Of a DNA stretch of 64,000 bases, positions 49,846 through 60,200 are shown piece by piece (the first letter of the stretch is position 1; the number at the start of each line of letters is the position of its first letter). Origin of the DNA: Hexactinellida sp. DTS-2022 (lineage: Eukaryota; Porifera; Hexactinellida); assembly GCA_028753945.1 (NCBI GenBank), contig JAPNXP010000009.1, positions 5,890,001-5,954,000 of the forward strand, read 5' to 3'. The position numbers and the translations under genes were made by a program. The notes under the pieces are model-generated. The model did no database searches. It saw nothing but the letters and a program-made list of their open reading frames with translations, and was not told the origin of the DNA.

Positions 49846-50361
49846 CTTATATCATAGAATGCTTTTTCAAATCGAGCCCCACGAAAACCCACGAGAAGAT
49901 ACTATATCAAGTCTTGCGGTATCATCTACTACATCGTGACTTACTTCACTGAGCAATTCAGGTTTCATATCAATTTTTTAAAAAAATGTACTTTTTAAGC
50001 CTCCACAGCGATGTAGAATGTAGTAATGGTTATATGCATGGGCAAGAATTTTAGCGATATTTGTTTATACAGAAATTGCATTTTGTGTTCTAGAAAAGTG
50101 TGGTATTCTTAACCGGCGTGTTAGGGAATTTATCGGTAGATGAAACCGGTCAAGTGGCCCCTACCTAACTTGGGTGCACTGAATAGTACTTAAGTTGATT
50201 AATAACACGCTATATATTTGTACATATTATACGCTAAATCGATGATCAATTAGGGATGTTTTCGAATCAAATGCAACAGTATATTCTAAAGTACCACTAT
50301 TGATATTAGTAAATAATACTCAATTCTGACACATAGTAAAAAAGAATAATCATAAAAAATC

Positions 50362-50470
50362 TAAAATTACAGCTGTGCCGACAGCATGTTTTTGTAGGCA
50401 CTATCTTTTGGTGGTTGGACGTTTGATAGTGCCTCCAAAAGAACATGCTATCGACACAGCTGTAATTTTA
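50362..50470. mobile_element. 109-bp foldback (hairpin) element
   Basis: The left arm taaaattacagctgtgccga is inverted at the right end as tcgacacagctgtaatttta. The arms continue through agcatgtt…aggcactatc for about 45 bp each with few mismatches. The loop (ttttggtggttggacgttt) is about 20 nt. It would fold into a long hairpin. Confidence 0.85.
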
Positions 50471-50537
50471 TTTGTGTTTGCTATACTTTACATTACTGTG
50501 CAGGAGTAGTAACCAACGCCGTTTAAAATGCATGAAG

Positions 50538-51562
50538 AGATTTTTTTATTAGTTTGTCGCTTTGCTTATAAGCTGTTCACTTACTCTAAGATTGTCCCAT
50601 AACAATTATATTTTTACAATATTCTAGAAATTCGAGTATCATGCACGAAAAATGCCAAAAATTGTATTTTTACCTATTCTTTCCTTGGCAATCACTTTTG
50701 GATTATAATAATTTCCCCAATTTAGATATCATTAGATTATAACGTGTAATTGCTTAGGATTCCTTACCATTTTGGGTGTGACGTTATTTTGCACAGTTAC
50801 GTTGCTATCCGCCGTGATTTGACTTCCGTTGAGAACTAATTTAAAGATGTAATTACTACCAAGATTTATTTCACAGCTTTGCTCTATTCATTTGATTGTT
50901 GTTTGGTAGGAAAAGTATATATGAATTCAAGTATGTAGTTCTTTGTTACATTCTACATTGAATAGCCGTTTACAAATCTCGCTTTTACTTTATGTCTGAT
51001 CAACTTACAGAAGAACAAGTCTCAGATTACAAAGAGGCTTTCTCCCTATTCGACAAAGACGGAGACGGTTCCATAACCACAAAGGAACTGGGCACAGTCA
51101 TGAGGTCTTTGGGGCAAAACCCGACAGAATCAGACCTCCAGGACATGGTGAATGAAGTGGATGTAGACGGTAACGGTAGCATTGATTTCTCTGAGTTCCT
51201 AACCATGATGGCGCGCAAAATGAAAGGAGATGATGCAGAGGCGGAAATACGCGAGGCTTTCAAAATATTCGACAAAGACGGAAATGGTTATATCAGCACT
51301 AGTGAACTACGTCACGTGATGACCAGTCTAGGGGAGACACTAACAGACGAAGAGATTAACGAGATGATGAAAGAAGCAGACTTGGATGGAGACGGTTCTG
51401 TGAACTATTCGGAGTTTGTCAAAATGATGAAATCTAAGTAGCATCAAATTGGTATCACTCATTAGTTTTACACGTTATTCTCGCACTTTATTAGTTTGTT
51501 ATTGAGGTAAAATCCATATTTCACACTTGTATTCTGCTAAATGCATTCTTAATTAAATGGTA
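50538..51562 (+). repeat. segmental duplication block A, copy 2
   Basis: Direct duplicate of 46075-47153. Confidence 0.85.
50992..51441 (+). CDS. CALM: calmodulin, type A copy 2
   Basis: 149 residues, identical in protein to the gene at 46577. I see only two silent base differences in the coding region (cgt/cgc near 51252 and ttt/ttc near 51270). The upstream ~450 bp and downstream ~120 bp are also homologous but visibly diverged. The TATA-like gtatatatgaattc at about 50916 is kept. Four EF-hands are intact, so both copies should be functional. Intronless. Confidence 0.95.
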   Translation: MSDQLTEEQVSDYKEAFSLFDKDGDGSITTKELGTVMRSLGQNPTESDLQDMVNEVDVDGNGSIDFSEFLTMMARKMKGDDAEAEIREAFKIFDKDGNGYISTSELRHVMTSLGETLTDEEINEMMKEADLDGDGSVNYSEFVKMMKSK

Positions 51563-52344
51563 AATGGTATTTTAACCTGTATAGTAACAGTTTAGTTGAA
51601 TGTTTGAACATTTTTAAGTTATTCTTCATGCATTTTAACCCCTCGTAAATTCGTCTGTCAACTTTCTTAATTAATATTTAAGTTATCTATAAATGAAGTA
51701 ATGCATTAGTTAATAATGCATGTATTACACAAGGGGGTGAAAAGAATGTCATGCCTTATTTTTACCATAAAAGTGTACGAAACTTCCGCCAAGTGAACAT
51801 TCAGCGACGAGCTTTCCGGTCTGGAGAGGAAATCTATATGGATCGTGTGCAACTCGTACATTCCTACTTCCATCTTTGGCCTTGAGTTATAGGAACTTTT
51901 TAGTACTTCCGTTTGACAACCCTTTTTTGGAGAGCTTATCCGTCCATAATCAATTCATATGCAATTACGGATGCTCTACAAAGTTGAAAATATTGAATAT
52001 ATGTACCATTACACATCACTATGCTCTCGTCACATTTATAACCAGGAATAATTGACCACTTTTTTCTACTAATTATTTCAGTCTACTAGTTAATTTATCG
52101 AAATCCTGATACTTAGGAAATTCAGTCGTTTTAAATAGTACACGTAGTTATTTCTTTCTATACTACGAATTTATTATTCACACAAGGTAATTACGAATTA
52201 TATTGTTCAAACCGCAGCAGCCATTAAGCTGTACTATATAATGAAAGACCGCAAGTTGAGTTTATATATTTCAACTTTCTTATTTCACTTACATTCATTC
52301 TATTCAATTTCAATTCGATTATTTTCAGTCCTCGCTTATTCTAA
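51442..52344. promoter_or_regulatory. spacer and 5' flank of calmodulin type B copy 2
   Basis: Block A ends near 51562 and block B begins near 51660. A polypyrimidine-like tattttcag (AG 52327-52328) ends 16 nt before the calmodulin ATG and is conserved in the inverted copy (ttattttcag on the minus strand near 48273). Confidence 0.5.
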
Positions 52345-52794
52345 ATGGCCGATCAACTTACAGAAGAGCAAATCGCTGAGTTCAAGGAAGCTTTCTCCCT
52401 ATTCGACAAAGACGGAGACGGTTCCATCACCACGAAAGAACTGGGCACAGTCATGAGGTCTTTGGGGCAGAACCCGACTGAAGCAGATCTACAGGACATG
52501 ATCAATGAGGTGGACGTGGATGGAAATGGCACCATTGATTTCCCCGAGTTTCTAACCATGATGGCGCGCAAAATGAAAGACGTAGACGCCGAATCTGAGA
52601 TCCGAGAAGCATTCAAGGTATTCGACAAAGACGGCAACGGACTCATCAGCGCAAACGAACTCCGCCACGTGATGACCAGTCTGGGCGAGAAGCTCTCCGA
52701 CGAAGAGGTTGACGAGATGATGCGAGAAGCGGACATAGACGGAGATGGGTTCGTCAACTATGACGAGTTTGTCAAAATGATGACTGCTAAGTAA
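52345..52794 (+). CDS. CALM: calmodulin, type B copy 2
   Basis: 149 residues, identical in protein to the minus-strand gene at 47806. I see one silent change (cta against ctc in DLQDM, near 52490). The four EF-hand loops are complete. An in-frame upstream extension is absent and ATG 52345 gives the canonical MADQLTEEQ start. Intronless. It lies in the direct copy of block B, upstream of SPRYD7. Confidence 0.96.
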   Translation: MADQLTEEQIAEFKEAFSLFDKDGDGSITTKELGTVMRSLGQNPTEADLQDMINEVDVDGNGTIDFPEFLTMMARKMKDVDAESEIREAFKVFDKDGNGLISANELRHVMTSLGEKLSDEEVDEMMREADIDGDGFVNYDEFVKMMTAK

Positions 52795-54213
52795 CTACCT
52801 CCCTATAGTAACCTGCTCACTTATAAACTATAAGATACTACCCTTTAGATTCGGATACTTAGTTGGTACAATCTATTTATTCTTTGAATGATTCTACCCT
52901 ATCTTTACTATTCATTATACTATCTTGATTGAATGATACACTTGTATAGATGGGAGGGAAAATAATTTGACAAGTTAGATTGAATTCCTATCTGAAATCT
53001 CAATATTTTGTAAGGGGATCTCTAAGGGCACGCAAACCGATTCGATGTTTGTAGAACATTAAATGAGCGCACTCTATGCTCCAATTCTGAATTTGGGAGC
53101 GGAAAGTGGTTGAATTCATGAGGTAATTATTGACAAAATAAATAAAAAATTACGTATTATTGCTCAGAGTGCGAATTGAGGCGCTCCATTTTGTTAAGTG
53201 AGATCGGAATCGCGCTTAAGTATCCTGTACTGATATTTTGACACCCGACGACCTAATGTTTTTATTGCGTTTTTGGATAGTACTAATATATCTAAGATAT
53301 CCCTGAAAATATTAGAGTTCTACTATGTATATATCCTTAGTTATGAACTAGACAATGTCAATATAGGCCTAATCCATACTAGCCAAAGAATTACATAAAA
53401 TTTTTATTTTAGTTTTTAGCCCGAAACATGTCAATTATAAATTATACCTGAGTCAATACTCAATGTTTTCAATCAGACCAAAATGTGCTTTTTCTTTAAT
53501 CTACTCTATGTTATTGTCATTTTTGTGAAATTGGTCAAAAAAATCCCACTTTTTTGCATTAAAAGTTTACTAATTCAATTTTTTTGTATTATAATGCCCT
53601 TACAACCGCGATTGAAAACATGCGCCTACATATACTGAGCATTTTAAAAAAAAGTTTGACTTCCTAGGATAAAAATTAAATTTTTTAGATTTTTATGCCC
53701 AAAGTGTCTTTTTGGAAAAAAATTCGAATTTAGAAATGACGTAATAGGATCGTTTCTTCTGCAAAATAATTTAAATAAAGACTATTACTGCGAAGAAATA
53801 GTCTTCTAATAATATGTTGAAAATTTCAAAAAGATTCAACAATTTTGAAAAATTTCCATATTTGGGAGATTACGTCATATTTTATTAAAAAACACCATCA
53901 TTTATTGAAAATTAAGAAAAAAAAAATCATAGAAGTCAATCTCTACATCATCTAGAGTATTCCTAGTAGTAAATTATGCAATTCTGAGATTCACCATATA
54001 TGCCTAAATATCAATACAGAGCAACCTTAATTAATGCTCTTGTTTGTGTCGTTCCCAATAAAGTTGTCCCCGTGCCATGTAAGTTGATGTAACATTAATT
54101 TAGTCCAAACAGTAGAGAGCAACTGTGCATAATTAAACCCTGCTACGTATATTATAATTGAAGTGATGGACTGTGTTTTGCACTGAACACTTAGCAATAA
54201 TTCAGTTTAGAAT
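52795..54213. other. spacer between calmodulin B and SPRYD7
   Basis: Up to ~53220 it is homologous to the inverted copy. From 53430 to 53990 it is strongly A/T-rich with poly-A and poly-T runs. No gene seen. Confidence 0.5.
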
Positions 54214-57200
54214 ATGATGAAGATTAGTACAACAAAATCCTTATTTTGTTGCTGTAGTGGCTTTCGGTTTCCATGGCGTAACAGGACAGGGAGATATGTT
54301 CGGTTAAAAACACTCGACACTGTCAAACTCAATGAGAATCAAATGGGTTAGTTGGTATGTTGTTCTAAATATAATTACAACTAGCAACTCCTGATTTTTG
54401 AGAGATTACTTATCCATTGTACAAATATAATGAATTAACATTATAATTTATAATATATCAGGTATAAACTGTGTACTGGTCAAATCGGGACGGAGATTGT
54501 GCGGCTCTGGAGTTGCTCTTGCAAACACCCCTTTGCTACAGGAAAAGAGTTATTTTGAAATTAAAATACAAACTGATGGTGATTTGAATTTTGCGTATTG
54601 TTAATACGTTCAAATGTTACATAACGCAGAATTCGCGAAAATTTGATACTCCCTCCCTATGTCAAGTTTTTACTATTTTGTAGTATAAAAAGTAGTGTTG
54701 TAAGCTCGGGAAATTTCCAAAAAATTCCCAAATTTCCGCAAATTTTACATGGAAAAATGATTATATATACCTAGTTTTGAAATTTTGATAAACCATATCT
54801 ATAATGTAGTGTTGTTACTGTGCGGTTGTTATTTTTCCTCGGAATTAATTAACTTAATTAGCACAAAAATTTTGGCAAGTTCAAATAAAGTTCCTAAGCA
54901 TAATTTGAAATATGCAATCTTCCAGAAATTTCCATGGAAATCAAATTTTTTGGAAATTTTACAACACTAATAAAAAAGATAGCGTCACACATTGGATAAT
55001 TTCTTGAAAGCGTTACGTAACGTTTGAACGGCCCATTCGAATTTCGAAAAAGCGAGTTAATTGTGTTTTAAAATGCTATAGGAATTTGGGGTGTCGGGAT
55101 ATCAAGAGAGGACATTAACCTAGACGAAGTCCCATTGGGAGAAGATGAAAATAGTTGGGTGTTAAGGAGTGACAGTAGAGTGTACCACAACGGAAATGTA
55201 CTGTTCTCTCTGGAGCAAAGGGTTGAAGAGGGAGATATAATTGTAAGTACATACTATACTTATGTAGCAGTATTTTTCCTTTGCGAACAAGTACTGTATG
55301 TGTTTATTCTTGACTTATAGATTTCCCAAATCAGGAAAATATCTATGTTTCTTTGTAACTTGCAGATTCAGTGACAACTTAGGACTCGTGTTCTTATGTG
55401 TTTCATACTCGCCTATCCATGTTTGCAAATTGACCCATTTTTCAAATTATGTTTTGGTCCTGTTTTGATTAGTTAAATGTAAGTTGACATTAATTAAATT
55501 ATGGATTAACATAGATTTGATATTAGTTCCAATAGCTTTGTTAGTCATGCAACGTCACAAAACCATAAGTTTGAAGCTGTAGTCAACATGATTCTATTAA
55601 TCTTTGGAACTAAGACTATGTTAATGTGAATTCCCTTGAAACGTTCACTTTACATTTAATACAGTTTTGATTAATTCAATATCTAAATTTATTAAAATAC
55701 AATAGAAACTCGTTAGTACGAACACCAGGGGACCTTCAAAATGTGTTCGCCTTATCCGTAATTCGGATTAACCGGTGTCATTTGTACTGAAGAGAGTTTG
55801 AAGGGACTAAAATAGTGCTCATATCAACCGTAATCATATAACGAGGTTCAACTTTATATTGTTTCTAGTCTATCGCTTACGATCAAGTTGAGTTGAGTAT
55901 ATTCATCAACGGTAAATCAATGTCTCAGTCTGCTGAGGGGATAACTGGGGAAGTATTCCCTGCATTTTACGGTAAGTTATTGACAGATAAAGTTAATTCC
56001 GATTTAGTTATTCCATATTTTGGGCGTTATTCCAATCGGAACTTGTATTTGCATTGTAGCCAAAATATTTCCATTACTTCCAATTTAGAGCATAACACCC
56101 TTGCTAGAACTGTGACACAATTCTATTCTACTGATTTTATTTAGAAACTAACTTAGAACTTGTTTATATTATTGTTGCCACCGTCATATTGCTCATAATA
56201 TAAATTGTAGATCTTATTTCCCTTTTACATGTCCGTATTTATTCAAATCAACTGATTATTTTCCCTTGATTTGTAGCTTTGGTGATTACTAATTAATGCA
56301 AACGTTTGATGAGTCTCCTCAATATATTACACTTTTAATTTACTTATAGTGTTGCATTAGTGCGTAATTAATTGCATTAGTCCGTAATGTAGACATGCAT
56401 AATTGCGTAACTCATCTAAATTGGAATACTGAAAACTTTACGAGCATACCAATTATATTATCTCATTAGCCCATTAGTTACTATGTAATTCCCAAAATGA
56501 ACGAAAGTGAAACACATAAGCAACTAGTTACTATAAACAACCTACTCAGTTCCAATGAGGCTCAACTAATCTCGGCTGGTTTCAGTTTACTTCTATCTGC
56601 TGACGACTTGTTATGGAGTACGTACATACAGACTAACCCAGAGTGCAGCCAAATCGTACATTGCTTGTCATTGGGGAAACAAAAACTCACATCGGATATA
56701 CTTGAGAAATGTTGGAAAACTTTAACAAAGTTATACGCAGGGTGTAGAGATATAGTAGTAGCCCCTAATCTACTCCAAGATGTAGTTAGCAAATATCTCA
56801 AACACATATTTCATTCTCTCTCTAGAAACTCTCCAGAAGCCCTGACACATAGTGTATTGGGTTTCCTGTCATCTGCTGTTCTATACGACAGCCACCATGC
56901 TAATCTCGTGCTTTCACATTGCAACCTAGCTCACAACATATATCATTACATGTTCTCGCACAAGTCAGCTGTCAGGCCAGCTATCATTACATTCGTTTTT
57001 AGTTTCTTTATGACGGATGATTTTCAGCTCATCAGGTCTCTCCTCGAAATTAAAGTTGTATTTAATAACATTTTACGATACATAAGACACGACCCAATCG
57101 ATCTGTCCTATTTCATAATAGCCGTATTTGCAAAGAAAATATTTTCACCCGAAATTAGCAAAAAGGTAAAAATATCAATCTTCTCCTCTTCGTCCATGGT

Positions 57201-60200
57201 TAATCTGTTCCACTTGTTGGATAAGAGTGATGGCATATCGCTTGTCGATGACCCAATTACTTATCAGTTAAGAGAACAGGGGTGTACAGCTGAAAGCATT
57301 CCGTTTTGTGATTACGTGGAGATATTTATAAAGACATTGTGCACTTCTGAACGTTTTGGGTTTTGTTACACACCCAAATTGGAGATGATGCAGCAGAATA
57401 AATTTAATAATCCAGCAATTTTGCATATTCTCAAAGCAATTCCATTTCATTTGCGGGTAGGCGAGAGTGTTGAAAGGTTAATTATACAAATACTGCATTT
57501 CTCTCCTGATATTGTTTATATTTTTCTCTCTGATGATTGCTATCTAATTGCACCGCGTGTTCATGATGAGTGGGCGCATTGTCTTCGGTTCCAAATTAAC
57601 TTTTACCACACTCTCCCTCTTCTAGCTAGTGTTGAGAAAACTGGGTTTAAATCAGCTTTGATTCAATTGAATTCATCCACTTTATCAGCTTTAGTCATCC
57701 CCCCACAAGCCACAAGATTGCATTTTAACCAAGGAATTCTTCATCATAATTATTTATGTAAATTCTTGACCGCGAATTTTCTGACCTGTTTGTTAACCAA
57801 CTGTACAAAGGACAAACTTTTTCCAAATTCTGATCCTGAATCTGGTCTGGATACTGCTTCTCTCATTGAATCAATTCGATTAAAGATTCCAGATATAATG
57901 ACTTTGCTATCACAGTTGAAGTTGTGTGCGCAGATAACTATTGAACAGTTTACAATCGACATTGACAAATTTGGAATTGAGATAGCTTCAAAGTACGCTC
58001 ATTTATGTAATGACATTCGCGAAATATTCTTGAATATTTTCCTAAACTTAGTGCTACTCTACCAGCAACTTTTTCCCCTTTCAGTTCTACAGGCAAATTA
58101 TGATGTATCCAAATTGCTTACAGAATACGCTAGTAATTCTAGCAGTGAAACGATGTTAATAGTTTTACGGATTGTTAATGGAGCGCCGGCAGGTGCTATC
58201 AAATGGCTTGATACGAAAACAAAAGACAGTCCGCTAAGCTTTATAATGCGCACTTACCTCCGGACTGATTCTGAACCCCTTACAGCAGAAATCGAGCTCT
58301 GCTTAACTAAGTTTACTCGCGAAATGTCTCACTTGTCTTTAAACCAAACAGTCATAGTACTAGCTATGAGCACCTTGAGAGATATGTTGGGTATGGCTAT
58401 ATTTACAAATGCTAGGAAATACGTGTTGGAGATTGGGTCTCTACTTGTGAAAACAATTGAACACAAACAAACAGATAATTTTGTTTCTCACTCAGTTGAT
58501 TTATCGTTTCTTGTTCAAACCCTTGAGAATAATTCCCAAATTGTCACGGATGATTTCGAATTTATGAAAAGATTTTGGAGTCAGATTGGCAAAGACAGAG
58601 ACGAGGAACTGCTTATCCTGCTATTCTACTTTTTTTCTAAATTAATAATCAGAATTGGACTGCTACAAGAACAAGTGGTTAACTTTTTCACGCTTTCTTT
58701 CGAACTTCTGTTTTCTGATAGAAATAACATATCTAATTATCCGCTATGTTGTCAAATAATTTACATTCGCTTATTAGATTTTTTCGCAACCTGGAGTCGG
58801 CCAAGCACCGCTTCTATTAGGAATATGAAATTAATTAAACTTTCAATCGAAGAGAACTGTACCACAATTAAAAGAAATTCTCCTGTTGTATGTGTTAAAT
58901 TAATTATCGCTTTGGATATGCAAAAATTAATTGAATTCCCAAACGAATTTCCGACTGATTTCTTGATTGAGGTTTTGAGATATATACCCTACGGATTTGC
59001 TCAGTATGTGATAAATGAAGCCAATACTGACTATATTGCTTGTTTACAAGAAGTGACCGCCAAATTAAATTTTTACGAATGGATTCTTCAGGCATGTACC
59101 TTGAGTAATTTTCATCTCGATGATAATACCTGTGTTACTGGTTATTACACTAATTTCCTGTCACATTTTGCAATAATTATCAAGTATTATTTCCGCTCAG
59201 TTGGCTCAGAATTAAACCACCAAGATCTACTGGATTGTTCCAGATTCTGTGTAGTTCTACTAACTATAACTAAACATATCGACAAAAATGGAAATTCAGT
59301 AATCATAAGTTTAATAGAACTTTGTACCTCAATATTTATCCAAACGTCGATTTATTTCAACAAAGTGCAAAATGATACATTAGTATTTTCTTCTTTTAAA
59401 TGGCTACAACTTTTTCAAACTAATATAGTCTACACACAAACAGATACGAAACGTCAAAAAGTTGAACAGAATGTGGCCAATAACATAATTTACGTAATTC
59501 TTCAATTGATCTCAAACATGGAATGTAATATACCTAAATGCACAGTTGAATTATATAAACTGCTTAATGAATGCTGCGGGGAAGAGATACTACCTTTACC
59601 AGCTGATTATATAATGGAGACTGAATCTATACTTGCTATTACTGATGCTATTAATAGCGATATTATAGCCTCAACAGAATCACAACTAATTAAGAAAGGA
59701 AATGAGATTAATATACTAGAATCTTCTCACTTAAACGGATTAGACAAAGTAACCGAGTTGAATCTTACTAATGACCAATATTTGTCTAAATCAACTGAAC
59801 AGTTGCTTAAATCTTACCATGCCACTTTAACAGTAGATGATCAAAACATTCTCAGTATAATCATATCAAGAGAAGCGATTGCTCCTGAGTCAACTTCTAA
59901 TTTAAAACCTTTCGTTTGGGCAGCGAGTGTTGAATCATACTTGCGAAATTTAGCGAAAGTGAAAACACACCTTACGCATGTTCATGACCCTAGTAATGTT
60001 TTGTCGAATCTATCAACTGATTTATTGAATGACACTATTGCAAACTTTCCAGTAACCAGAAACTACTCTGAAATTTTCAGTTCCGAATTAATCCCTGCAC
60101 ATGGTTTATACGACCCTTGTTTTTTGCTTCCGCTCTTCAGCTACATTCTATCTCCAGGCGAGGCTGTTGAGTGTAGGAAGTTCGCTGAAATTGGCTGTTT

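Larger units (their letters stand above)
48256..50991. other. 2.7-kb gene-free region with repeats
   Basis: Contains the promoter side of the inverted block B (to ~48911), a 20-bp minisatellite (49045-49482), a LINE-like relic (49564-49845), a foldback element (50362-50470) and the start of block A copy 2 (from ~50538). No intact gene. Confidence 0.7.
51660..54646 (+). repeat. segmental duplication block B, direct copy
   Basis: Carries calmodulin type B and the first two exons of SPRYD7. It matches 47215-48911 as an inverted repeat, apart from a ~1.24-kb stretch present only here. Confidence 0.85.

Noticed and set aside
54785-54970. 61-codon ORF in SPRYD7 intron 2
   Set aside because: Lies between two well-supported exons and has intron-like composition.
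55893-56144. ORF treated as the end of SPRYD7
   Set aside because: Only its first part is coding (exon 4). The remainder does not match the family, whereas the exon at 60985 does.
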